Shown: positions 1 through 10,579 of the stretch, in pieces
Numbering within the stretch: the first letter of the stretch is position 1
Layout of the letters: each line of letters begins with the position of its first letter
Origin: Trileptium ribeirensis
Taxonomy: Eukaryota; Nematoda; Enoplea; Enoplida; Thoracostomopsidae
Length of the DNA stretch: 27,651 bases
Direction of reading: 5' to 3'
NCBI GenBank assembly: GCA_030248225.1
Contig: JASANE010000714.1
Location: forward strand, 1 to 27,651
The notes under the pieces: generated by a model
Database searches by the model: none
Seen by the model: only the letters and a program-made list of their open reading frames with translations
Told to the model about the DNA's origin: nothing
Program-made: the position numbers and the translations under genes

Positions 1-1295
1 TCCATCGCGTCGGACATAGGGGTCGGACAGAATAGTGATACTGGCCCACAGAAATACCTTTCGAATGTTCGACCGCATTTTTGAGCTTGTAGAGAATAAG
101 CATCCCAATTCATTAATCCAATTCATGCAGTCCAGGATAAATGGCGATTGTTCTAAGACATCTTGGGTTACCAAATTGATACAATGGGCACCGCAGTGAA
201 CATATAAGGCAAGCGGTTGCACTTCTTTCATTCGAGCCTGGGCGCCCGAGTATATACCGCTCATATTGGATGCACCGTCATATGTTTGTCCGCGGAGATT
301 TGCCAGTCGGCAGATTTAGCCTCGTTAAGACGTCTAGAATGGCAATTGTCAATGTCTTTGCAGTTGTGTTTGGTAGGGAATAGAATCCAATGAAGTCTTC
401 GTGGATACTAAATTCGTCATCCACGTACCGGACGCAGATGCTTTCCTGGTTGTCTCCTGAAACGTCCTGTGTTCCATCCACAACAACGGAATACAGCTTG
501 TCACCAATGTCAATTCTGTAAATGCTCCGCACTACATTATCGGCCAACATTGATAACACTTCGTTTTGTGCAGCCCAGCTGGTAAAGTTGGTTTTGTTCT
601 TAAGCCATTGGCCGAGGGGAGGGATGTCCTTCGCTCTAGTGTTAAGAAGTTGAACAAAATTTCCCTCGTTGTTCTCATGCCCTCTAAATGGTAGCCCTTG
701 TCGAGATAGGTATTGTACGAACGTTATTAGGGCTCGTAAACAGGTGTTAGCATCTTGCTGGCTTGCTTCCATCTGTTTGGATAACATGGAGTTGACAGGC
801 TGCTTTTGTTGCCGTAGTTGTTGTATTGAAAAGCGATGACTTTCGCTTTTCTCGTGTTTCGCAAATTTTTCCAGGCACCCTTCCAATTTTTGAATCCAGA
901 AGTTGTAAAGCCGGAATCTGCCTTTGTCGCAAGGGCTGTGAGGTTTTTACTCGTCGCGTTAGAACAGTAGTAGCATACGACACCTCGCACGGCAGCGCAG
1001 TAGTGCAGCTATGGATACTTTTCATACCACGCGGTTTGAAATGTTCATGTCTTGATTTACCGTTCACTATATGTATCTGGTTATCATAATGTGATGCATC
1101 GGGCTGAAATGGAGCAGAATACCCGAAGGTAATTTCCATAGGATCAAGCGCAGTCGTTGGCGTACTTTGGCGAACGCAACTATTTGATTCGGCATGATTA
1201 GTACAAATACGCTTAGGACTGGTGACGGTAACAGAGTCATCGGCCCCCTTTGTAGCAGTAGGGGCCTTTCGCTTTATGAATTGCACAATAGACAT
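1..1295 (-). pseudogene. Broken hAT transposase, TTF-type zinc finger plus DUF4371-like region
   Basis: A hAT transposase would cut and paste its own element in the nucleus. The likely start is the ATG at 1293-1295, which opens MSIVQFIKRKAP, a basic N-terminus like those of TTF/DUF4371 hAT proteins. A TTF-type zinc-finger region follows (about 1035-780; WYEKYP, VVCYYC, HEKSESHR), then a DUF4371-like stretch with VVVDGTQDVS and, near the left edge, YDGASNMSG and VHCGAHCINLV. The two D motifs fit the first two catalytic acidic residues of the family. The last acidic residue and the dimerisation domain would lie beyond base 1. The frame is broken at about 1029-1033 and 871-880 and again at about 300-312. 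A TAG at 1009-1011 sits where the family has tryptophan. The gene cannot make a full protein. Similar domains occur in domesticated ZMYM and P52rIPK (THAP0) relatives, but these lesions argue against a working gene. Confidence 0.85.
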
Positions 1296-2333
1296 TATGT
1301 GTTGTCGATACAAATTAACAATGCTGGAATTAAATAATTTAACAGTTATTAATTTATTACAGATATCAATATTTAGGGGCTTCATAGTTCTTTGGACTGG
1401 AATCTACTTGGCCCCTTGCCATTGCTTTTACAGCAAAATTACAACTGTTATACAGCGACCGCAAAACCACCAACATTTTCAACGCATAAAGCGCATTAAA
1501 TTCTGCACCGGGTGGTGGGAAGCACCTCTAAATCAACTCACATATTAAAAACATATGGTCAAGTTTGAAAAAGAAACAATTTCGGCAAAGTATCATTTTT
1601 GGAATTCACTATTTTTAAGCGTGCTCACTCAGCGCTATACCTGTCAGTCTTAGAGCACTGGAACCATTCTCGGTCGAGTGATATTTTCTGCTACTATCAA
1701 CTTCATTATATATGAACATATATGCACTATAATTGGGACAAAAGGCATGCAAATCGGGATGAATGGTACACAAATGCTTAGGATGGCTCGATATACCTCT
1801 GAAACGTGTAAATGTAAATTTTGAAAATTTTTCCCCTCCAAGGGGAGACATTCGACTCCTATTTTTGGCTTCCCTTCTCCTTGCAATGCATCGATATCGA
1901 CCCCGAGCCGTCGACCCCACTTCTAGACTTCCAAAATAAAGATGGGCATAAAGCATATAATATATAAAACAATGTGAAATCCAAAGGCAGCACATATTGT
2001 TGAAACCGAAGCAATAGAAAAATTTTCACTAACGATTACCAAAACGAGTCTGGACGGCAATTGTGAAGGTGCCGCAATAGGCGGTACAAAATTAGACATT
2101 TGATTACCGCAAGGAGTTTTGTAAGTGCTCATATATTAAATGTTAAGTGGCATTGGCAATTCAAATGTTAAATGCAACTACAGCGTACCAACGCCTAACT
2201 GTATATATTTTGAACAGTCATTATCGTTAGGAAGAATTTTAAAATTTTTCCAACATTTTCAATTTTCACAATTCTCTCATGTAAATAAAATCCGAATGAG
2301 CTGTGTCAATCTTGTTTTAAATTTCAAAATATT

Positions 2334-2378
2334 GGGGGGGTCCGGACCCCCCCGACCCCCCGCGAATTTGCGCCTATG
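2334..2378 (-). repeat. hAT terminal region with perfect G7-TCCGGA-C7 palindrome
   Basis: Bases 2334-2353 are a perfect 20-bp palindrome: seven G, TCCGGA, seven C. A second C tract follows, then GCGAATTTGCGCC. The block stands out sharply from AT-rich DNA on both sides. By position and composition it is the 5' terminal inverted repeat and subterminal hairpin of the hAT element to its left. No partner terminus is visible in the window to confirm this. Confidence 0.5.
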
Positions 2379-3280
2379 GTTCCAATTCGCTTTTATCTGC
2401 TAGTTTCAATCCATTTTATTGCAATTTAATTGGCATTGAAGAAAAAATTGTTTCACTAAGTACTTCAACAGTTTTCATGGCCCAAATTATAGTAACATAT
2501 ATACTGTGGTGGTAGGCGAAATAATGGCAAATATCACGTTTTATCAGAAAAAACTGTCAAATTTGCAACATTCAATTTCATTTTTCTTAACTTCAAACTT
2601 AGTTTATATGGTAACAATCTTCCCAATTACAAAAATTCACTTTGCATACAACTTTATGCGGTCTTTCAAAAGATTGTAACTTACCTACATGCGTTAAATT
2701 CAGTCTTGAACTATGCAGTCACAAGGTTTGTTGCAAATAAAGATATTCGCAATAGCAATGCAATCGTATTGTATTGATCGATCGCATCGTATTAACTACG
2801 CTTAATTATTACATGTGTAATTTACACCAAGAACATGAGAATAGATAGAAAGCTGTCGTGTAATAAAAATATCAAAACGTTAAAATTCTTAAATACTGGG
2901 TATTACGATAAACCGTGATCGAACTTATGAAGCCGCCGCATATCGTAATCGAATTCTGATTGCTTGAACTGAAGTAGTTTGACCATAAAATTGGATATTG
3001 TTGCATTGTAGCAAAGATGTCTTCTAACAGAAGGAGAGATAACTATAGTAGCTAGTTTCAGCGCCAATGTGGTGAATTCTGACTGCTGAATATACAATTT
3101 AGAAGGACATGCACAGCTTTATTCACTCGTAATTTACAAAATAAGCTAAATATGACATACTGCTTAATAGGTGAGGAGATATGCCCGCTTGTTGGCTCAT
3201 CATGCGCAACTACAAAGAGCATGAAATGCTCTGCAAATTCCGACCAATAACAAATAACTATTGACCAATTTGACTAACTT
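2379..3280. other. AT-rich stretch with no recognised feature
   Basis: There are no long open frames, no protein-like translations and no clear repeats. A short run alternating GATC/GCAT-type words lies near 2755-2800. I see nothing that supports a gene here. Confidence 0.6.
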
Positions 3281-3560
3281 ATATCTCAAACTGGTGCGAA
3301 GATATTGCCGTTCTCGTGTATTTTGGGTCTCGTAGACCCATTTAAACCAACCCTGGACTGTAATTAATATCAATCGCCTCGTCGAACACCATGTGTAGCT
3401 ATATGGTCGGTGTTTTATTGTATAAAATGAGACGAGCAATGCAAATATAGCTCAAGTGGTTGCGCTGATATTTCCGTTTATTCGTGTTTTGAGTCTGGTG
3501 GGCCAATTGATTTCCCGTGTCTCATGGGCCAATTGGTGTCCCAATTTGACTCAACTCTGC
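3281..3560 (+). repeat. Two diverged tRNA-like (SINE-head) segments in direct orientation
   Basis: The second segment (3449-3505) has an A-box-like TAGCTCAAGTGG at 3448-3459 and a B-box-like GTTTTGAGTCTGG at 3486-3498. The distance between them suits a tRNA-type internal RNA polymerase III promoter. The first segment (3281-3340) aligns with it by eye over about 60 bp with many changes: both read GATATT, TCGTGT and a GTCT-GT-G-CC core. Downstream, TGGGCCAATTG occurs twice (3499 and 3525). I read this as relics of a tRNA-derived SINE. A chance resemblance is possible because both boxes are imperfect. Confidence 0.35.
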
Positions 3561-3687
3561 CGCATAAATATTCATTTAAGCAGCAACAGACGTGAATTGC
3601 GCTGCTAAATAAGTCTTGTAATATATATAGCTTCATCGTTAGAGCCATGAGCAAGACATTGTCCAGTTTTTCTACCAGATTGGCATA

Positions 3688-4492
3688 GATAACTGGGGTC
3701 TTTTCGGTTATCCCCCCAGCCCGAATTTCGTCAATTTTAAAGGTACAGATAAAATTTTGGTACCAGTCGATTCAGCTCGATGAGCTGGTTCAGAAAATAC
3801 CAATTTTACTCACATCCCTGACAAAATTTTTTTTCGATTTTTTGAGGTCCCAGTGGTCCCCCCTTGGGAACCCAAAAATTTTTTTCTTCAGAATATGGTC
3901 ATATTGGGTATCATTCGACTCGGCTTGATGAGACAAGTCGATTAGTGTGTAATTTTTTGAAATCTACCCCACCGTTAGAAAGTTATGAGGGCGCTATATC
4001 TTTAGGGGCCGTACGTTATACGTTAAAAGAAAGCTAGGGGGTTGGGGCGGCAGCCCCCCGACTTAGTCTTAGGCTTAGTGTATGTCTCATATAATGGCCT
4101 CAGCTTAGGCTAAGACTAAGGCTTAGGCTTAGTATACCCAGAACGACATGGCCTGCAATTTATTTCTGCGCCTTAGGGTTACTTGGGCCCTCATAACTTT
4201 CTAACGGTGGGGTAGATTTCAAAAAATTACACACTAATCGACTTGTCTCATCAAGCCGAGTCGAATGATACCCAATATGACCATATTCTGCACAAAAAAA
4301 TTTTTAGGTTCCCGAGGGGGACCATTGGGACCTCAAAAAATCGGAAAAAAAAGTTTTGTCAGGGATGTGGATAAAATTTGTATTTTCTGAACCACCTCAT
4401 CGAGCTGAATCGATTGGTACCAAAATTTTATCTGTAACTTCAAAATTGACTAAATTCGGGCTGGGGGGATAACCGAAAAGACCCGATAACTG
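3688..4492. mobile_element. Foldback (long-TIR, MITE-like) DNA transposon with perfect 8-bp target duplication
   Basis: The element body is 3696-4484 (789 bp). GATAACTG occurs at 3688-3695 and again at 4485-4492 as an exact target-site duplication. The termini are GGGTCTTTTCGGTTATCC on the left and its exact complement on the right. The left arm (3696-3992) and right arm (4187-4484) are inverted copies with roughly 95 percent identity by eye. The innermost 104 bp (3889-3992) match with no difference. The loop (3993-4186) holds a GGGGGTTGGGG/CAGCCCCCC hairpin at about 4036-4060 and a further inverted repeat (4062-4078 with 4104-4120). No coding capacity is visible, so it is non-autonomous. An 8-bp duplication fits hAT, P, Merlin or Zisupton superfamilies. 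The GGG start is unusual for hAT, so I leave the superfamily open. Confidence 0.9.
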
Positions 4493-7400
4493 CACCACTT
4501 ATCGAGATACAATTTATAACAACCATCCGGCCCACTTTTACGGCCTGAAAGAGTTGTAATTGTTTTCTAATGGGTCTAACTAAAGATCACAAATGGAGAT
4601 TTTAACCTTTACAATGGGCTACAGAGTGAGTCAATCCGTCCAGCCGAACTTGAGTTATGTCAAAAAGCCCAAAAACACGTTGTCCAAATTTACCATTCTG
4701 GTCAGTAAGAATTCTTCACTGTGCTCGTTTCACTCACTACACTTAAAGTTCAATTATAGCCTATCCTAATCATTACTTGTGGTAATACATTCGGTTTAGT
4801 AAGCGACAAAATTAAGCGATAGGAGCAAAAGTAATATGTTGAAATGTCGGCTCGCCTACATAGTTTTAGCGTTGTTCGTTGTAGCAGCGTGATGGGATTC
4901 GGTCACATCGGAAACGGTAATTAATCACCTATTTATTTGGTATTACAATGGTAACCGGTTAACAATGCTCAGAGAAAATGTTACTACTTTTTCAATCATT
5001 TCTAGAACAATAGATAATTTTGATACAAATCATTAGATGACTCATTTCTTTGCAAGAGATTGGACAGGCAAGCCAGGCAGCGATTGAAACAGACATGAAC
5101 AAATATTGTTGAATACAAAACGAGCGGTAATCGCCGTTGTATTTATCCAAATACAGCCGTACCTTATCTGTAACTTTTTAGAAAAAGCTCCACAGCTACA
5201 CTTAATAAATTGTTTTGAAAGCTTCATATTAAATAAGTGCTAGGCATATACTCTGCATGAGAAAAAATCCTTCTACTTCTAAAAATTTATGCGAACCGTT
5301 AATTCAAAAATTCGCGACAAGGATTCGTAATATTTAGAAATATAAAATATATAACCCCAAGACAGGTGAAGCTACGGGTGTCCTAGCTTTGTAACAACAG
5401 GATGTTGCCAAACACTTATGAATGAATTTTTGTTGCAACGTCTATAACTCCAGAACTGATTAGTGGATGGAGATACATCATGTCATTGAACAGCCGTTAA
5501 GTTTCAGTTCTTAAAAGAGTATAAATTTGTCGGTATATGCTCCAGTTAATTGGTTTAAGTAGTCCCGCTTTTATTTTATATACAGGATTAGGCTTGAACT
5601 TTATCGCTATAAACTTTATAGCTTTGGTTTATATATAACATGTTTTAACAGCGTATAGCTTTTAGTTATGTTAGTGAACAGCAAAGTCAAAACTGAAAAT
5701 AAAGCACTGCGTGATATAGTCATGTAGACCTTGCTATGGGTTCGACTGATTTGCTATAATTTTTAGTAAATTTGAAATGGTCTATAACGGTGCGATATTA
5801 GTATCAACCGAATTCCTTATTACAGGTTCAATAAGGCCCAAACTCCGTTATTTAAAACTGTGATCAATAAGCAAATCCAAATTTAAGATAACCTTAAATT
5901 ATCCTTCAGTAAACGCTACATTATGTTTGATGCTAAGTGAATAGACTGCTGCCGCTAAAGCCCTCGCACTGCGTTACTCCTGTGTTTTGCAACTGAACGG
6001 AATACAGGGTTGCTCGTATTTAAACAGCCATGGAACAGAGACATAGCATTGATTACCTTCTAAAATGGTACAAGAAGAATGAGAGTTTTAGAGGTCCAGT
6101 TTGGGCCATAAATATCGTTTAGCTAATTAATATTTGGTGAGATATTAATATTTCTTCTGGAAGCATAGGTTTTAAAAGAACCGTAAAACCTTGCTTGTTA
6201 AACGCAACAACTAGTTTGGAAAATTCATAAATAATCCGTCTATTTTGACTTAACGAGAGCAATTTGACCGTTCAATTCAATGTTTTGACTCAAAATCAGG
6301 AAGAGGTTATTGATGTGATATCAATATGACAGGTAAATTAAAAGTGAAGTGCACATTGACAAGTGAACCAAATTATTCTTCTTGTTACGAAGATACATGT
6401 GGTAATGGCAAACCGTGCTATGATTTTGTCAAAAAAAGCTATGTTGAATTATTATCCCAGTAAATAGCCAAAAAATAACTGATGCGTATTACTGCAAAGC
6501 ACGACATCAGCTGATAATAACGAAATTTAGACAGGGTTGAACGAATATAGGCTACGAATAGCGATTAAACACATTTAATTGAACCAAATGACCATAGTTT
6601 ACAGCAAATTGTCAAATTATATATGTTCGAATCAAATCATGCTAATTATCGGATATATAATGTCAGTAGGCAAGTCAAGTGAGTTTGCTAAATTTTATAT
6701 AAATATAAAGATGTTGATTTACAGATTTGTAAATTTGATGCCCATTCTTATTCGATTTGCAGTTCATTGCGTTTTTACCTATTAGGAATAGCATATGGGT
6801 TTGAATTCTCTTTTCGAGTTTATAAACAGCAGGTATCAAATACATTTCGAAATATTAATCTCTACAAAACGCAGGATAAATTCAGCTGGTAAAGATGTAT
6901 ATAGCTTATTATAGGCCATAGTTTTATATGTGTTACACTCAGCGTATAAGCTAGACACATAGGAAAACATCTACCTATAATCTAGCGCTTATAAATTATG
7001 CATGGCACTGTCGGTTGCAAATGCTGTGTCATGTCATCGATTGTTATAAAATTGAGTGGTTCTGGAAGTTTAATTTTCTTTCCCTTATTATTGAAAACTG
7101 ACAACTGCAGAAAAAAAATGGGTTGCCCATTTAACAAATTAAATAAAGCACATCTACAAACTGTTTATTCATATAAAAGCTCGCGTCGTACATGCACACT
7201 CACATTATAGATATAATATCGATGTCTGGCCAATGAAAGTAACGGCGGCTGAGGATGGTTTATGAGTTCCGAATTTCGATATGAATTCAAGTGAACAGAG
7301 AGGTTCCTCCTGTTTTCTGATCTTAGAGTGAGGCAAACCGTGATTATTCTTAAAGCAGCTACATTTGTTCTCACTATACGTTTGAAATATTGTTTGAAGC

Positions 7401-7782
7401 AAACAAACAAACTTTACGAATTCGTATTGTTGACGTTTGTAGAAATTGATTTGACTTACCAAGAGACCACTCAACTCAAAAGACATTTAAATGGTTCCAA
7501 TGTTCGAAAACGTAAGAAATTCAAACAAATTGTAAAAGTATTAAAATTGCTTTAAGGCAGTATAATAAGATGTGACACATCTATTAAAATTGTAGTCGGA
7601 TCAGATTTAATATTTCACCCGTAGCAACACATTGACTTAGTTAAAAAATTTGCAAGTACCGTTTGAAGAGACAATTTAGGAAATCCAAATTAGGTATTAC
7701 ATAATGTACAAATGAAACCACCATTTATTGGATGAAATAATGGTCATATTACAAATATTCCATTATTATTACATCACTAAAA
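4493..7782. other. Long featureless AT-rich region
   Basis: I see only short chance frames, such as opposing overlapping ones at 7205-7486 (minus) and 7328-7555 (plus). Neither has a recognisable motif or a consistent coding bias. No long inverted or tandem repeat was found. It could be intron or intergenic DNA of a host gene. Confidence 0.5.
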
Positions 7783-8071
7783 TTAAACGGGAGCGAAGCG
7801 ATTAACACTAGGAGCATAATAATGCTGTGCAAGGAATTCTAAATTATTGGCAAAATCAAACCAAAATTTATGCAAACATACAGGATTGCAGGCAAATGGG
7901 GCACGACTGCCCCCATTTTCCGGAAAAAAGGCTTCCTGAAGTCGACCTATATAATTTTCCGTGGCGACAACACTTTGAATAACATGCTGCGGCAATGTAA
8001 ATATTGTTAGGTTTTGCTCAAATAGTGAATAATAAAGTTGCGAAGGGGTTTGATGTGCTACACAATGTTTT
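7783..8071 (-). CDS. Possible terminal exon of an unrecognised gene (about 96 codons open)
   Basis: The minus strand stays open from just after a TAA near 8076 to a TAA at 7783-7785. The translation is more protein-like than its surroundings. It contains PSQLYYSLFEQNLTIF, LPQHVIQSVVATENYIGRL and, near its end, HKFWFDFANNLEFLAQHYY. It is richer in GC than flanking DNA. There is no ATG at a sensible start, but GTGTAG around 8066-8071 on the minus strand could be a 3' splice site, which would make this a last exon ending NRFAPV. I do not recognise the family. A hairpin (AAATGGGG with CCCCATTT, near 7894-7917) lies inside it. It may equally be a fragment of an old mobile element or a chance frame. 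Confidence 0.2.
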
Positions 8072-8609
8072 TAAAAATGTTATCGCACATAATGTTTTAA
8101 TAGAATAAAATAATTAAGTGCGTAGGGTCTTTTTCAGCATGGAATATGCAGTCATAAGTAATGGTGAAGAATGCAACGCCTAATTTTCATTATAAGTCTA
8201 CAAGGACATTCCTCGTACAATAATACAGTTGTAATAATGGTGAGTATCACTATAATATAGTCTTAAGCTTGCTGTATATTTGCATAATTAATATTAAGCC
8301 GCGAAAAATTTTAGGTTGAGTTTCAGTAGTGTTTAATTGAAAGCGAGATCCAAGAAAAAGGGTGCCAGAATTAACAATTATATATGTATTAGTCGAGATA
8401 AACAAGAATTCAGGTTCAGCTGTATATCTGAGAAAAAATATGTTACTGTAACCGAAAAACTGCTAATTTTCGATGATTCTTTATTACAATTAATGAAAAA
8501 CGCTATGTACCACTGCACAAAATCAAATCATATAGTAGAAAAAAACTTAACAAATTACATTGTCTTACATGAAAGGCTGCGCGAGTGATACTAAATATCA
8601 ATAATAGAA
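8072..8609. other. AT-rich stretch, no recognised feature
   Basis: It holds one 83-codon plus-strand frame (8337-8588) that is rich in Lys, Asn and Ile, as expected of AT-rich random sequence. It shows no domain. I see nothing else. Confidence 0.5.
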
Positions 8610-8614
8610 TAGTA

Positions 8615-8740
8615 TTGGACCATCACTGTCCATAGGGCGAAAGGGTTATCCCTCTAATGGATGGATGCCACCTTAAGCAATTGATACAACCTCCGCCTGA
8701 GACCCTGCGCATTCCGTCCTCGATGTCCGGGTAAAATTTT
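8615..8740. repeat. GC-richer block of unknown origin
   Basis: This roughly 125-bp block (from CACTGTCCATAGGGCG to TCGATGTCCGGG) is clearly richer in G and C than its surroundings. It has no open frame of note on either strand and no A-box/B-box pair that I can support. Its abrupt edges suggest an inserted short repeat, but I see no target duplication. Confidence 0.25.
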
Positions 8741-10000
8741 AGTGTTTATGAGCCAAATTATCATTAAGTTTCATATTCTACTAAAATGTTAATTTCTATG
8801 ACCAACCTTTTCTTTGTTGATATACATAAGCATTTCCTGAAGTACTACACTAGTTATATAAACTCGGGTATGAATTTCTAAAAATTTCGACATTTGCAAA
8901 AATTTATTCTTCCGCGCCTCACCGCACCTGACGCCGGAACAATTTAACACGACTTTTGGGCACTTATGTATTGGACCAATATATGCGAAGCGAATTTACA
9001 TATCCAACAATTTTTAAGTTATATTTACAAATTTTCTGAACTGTAACTTTTAAGTCCCATTTATAGTCATGGTTTCTTGAGCTTTGGAATATACGAAACT
9101 GGTTCTATTTAATTTTACTATATAATTATTTTGTCTATTTAATTGTATATTTTACTATACAATATTTTATATATATTCATTTATATATTATTGACCATTC
9201 CAATACCAAATATAGTCTGGTCGGTTCAAAGCTAGAGTAAGTAAGCAAGTTTGAGATGAAAATTTCGAATAAAACAGTTTCAGAACAGGACTCAAAATCC
9301 TAACATTACGACATGTCGGATAACAACATACGTACTGTGTGTAATTTTCGCGGTTGGATTATAACAAATTCAAAATAATTCAGAATTTATAACTTAAATA
9401 AGCTTAAGGTAATCAAGATAATTAAAATAGGCATGGCTATACATCACCAGTCTAACAATGATATATGCCTTACGTCAACACACAAAATGAACCCAGCTAG
9501 TTTAAGGCTGGCGTCTTAAGAATTGTTCACTTACTCAAACTAATGCAGTGTTGTTTAACGTTCTAGAAACACGAATTATTAATAAAGGTATCTAACTGTC
9601 ATACAGTTTTCCTTTTGGTAAATTATATAATAGTCAATGCTGGCATTTCTGATATGATGTGGTTTGCTTAAAGTACGATATTTCTGTAAGCTATTTATTA
9701 CATTCGCGCTGCAAAAATTTGCTGGATCAAAAAGGTATGATTGTTGCTGCAGTATATTATACACGAATGACCTTGGGACTTATAACAAATTAAGGTTTAT
9801 ACCTTTGTCATTCGTTGATTGGTGTTTGCTTGACGGTTTCAAATATACGTTTCTGTAGTATCAGTTTGGTTAAATGTAATCTTTGTTGCGATTGGCAAAC
9901 GAATGTGATAATACTTAATCTGAACGTCGCATTATTAAATTGAATATGGTTAAAGCGTCCAAATCGGAAGTTTCACCTTCTCCCCTCTCATCAGTTCCTT
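8741..10000. other. AT-rich region with low-complexity T/A tract
   Basis: A TA-rich segment at about 9105-9195 repeats TCTATTTAATT and ACTATA words. The rest has no recognisable feature on either strand. Confidence 0.5.
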
Positions 10001-10579
10001 TTGACAACTAGGGTTAACTGCATCAAGTGGAAAGTTTTGCTAAGATCGACAATTGCCTACTCAAATTTAAGCACTTTCAGCTGCGACACCGATCCTCCTG
10101 AACTGCCACGTGTTCTGGTTCCTATAGAGTCCGCTCAAGAGGTCATCAAAGACCACACAAACTTTTCCGAATCACAGATGTTGCCGAAAGAGCAATAGTA
10201 TCAAATTTTCAAGGTACGGCGGAGTTGGGGGAAGTGTCAACAATACCAGGCGCATTCAATAACGTCAGTTGGTGCAATTCATCACATGAATCCTTTCAAC
10301 CGAGTGGACCTTGTTCGACTAATGCACCGCTTCAAAAGATAACAAGTCCTTGCCATCAAGCACTTTCGCCACCAAATGATCTTTATGCGTCCTGCGACAG
10401 ATGCCGTCCCATATCGCCTGGGGCACTGCTCAAACGAATTCTCTTTTAGTCCCACGCGAATAAAGATCCGTCATCCGGCGCCTCAAAGAGATTCTTTACG
10501 TAATAATATTACTGCTCAATTTGTCAGCATCCTAATGAGTAAAACGAAAATTGAACTCCTTAAGAAGTTTGATCAATAG
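10001..10579 (+). other. Coding-like stretch, family not recognised
   Basis: Three plus-strand frames follow or overlap one another (10001-10198, 10225-10449, 10376-10579). Their composition is less AT-biased than the surroundings, rich in Ser, Pro and Thr, with basic patches (for example CDRCRPISPGALLKRILF in the middle frame and FSPTRIKIRHPAPQRDS in the third). The switch between frames near 10376-10449 would fit a decayed coding sequence with a frameshift. It lies about 1.3 kb upstream of the second hAT transposase relic on the same strand, so it could be an N-terminal or companion piece of that element. I see no zinc-binding pattern or catalytic motif. Confidence 0.25.

Larger units (their letters stand above)
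1..2378 (-). mobile_element. hAT-superfamily DNA transposon, 5' part (3' end lies outside the window)
   Basis: The element combines a broken hAT transposase reading right to left from 1295 with a GC-rich terminus near 2378. Read on the minus strand, that terminus begins CATAGGCGCAAATTCGCG and runs into long G and C tracts. A CA-G-GCG start followed by G/C runs is a pattern I associate with termini of some animal hAT elements. The roughly 1.1 kb between transposase start and terminus (1296-2333) would be 5' untranslated or regulatory DNA. It is AT-rich and contains a small hairpin (CCCCTCCAAGGGG near 1839-1851). The left terminus and the matching 8-bp target duplication are off the window, so the right boundary is inferred. 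The 8 bp just outside it are GTTCCAAT. Confidence 0.6.

Noticed and set aside
1615..1995. 126-codon minus-strand frame right of the hAT transposase
   Set aside because: No recognisable domain, and it overlaps another minus-strand frame of 78 codons. It lies in the presumed 5' non-coding part of the transposon.
4062..4136. TTAGGC-like words suggesting telomeric repeat
   Set aside because: Only two adjacent units occur, inside the foldback loop, and they are better explained by local direct and inverted duplication.
7205..7555. Opposing frames of 93 (minus) and 75 (plus) codons
   Set aside because: They overlap on opposite strands, have no recognisable motif and have AT-driven composition.
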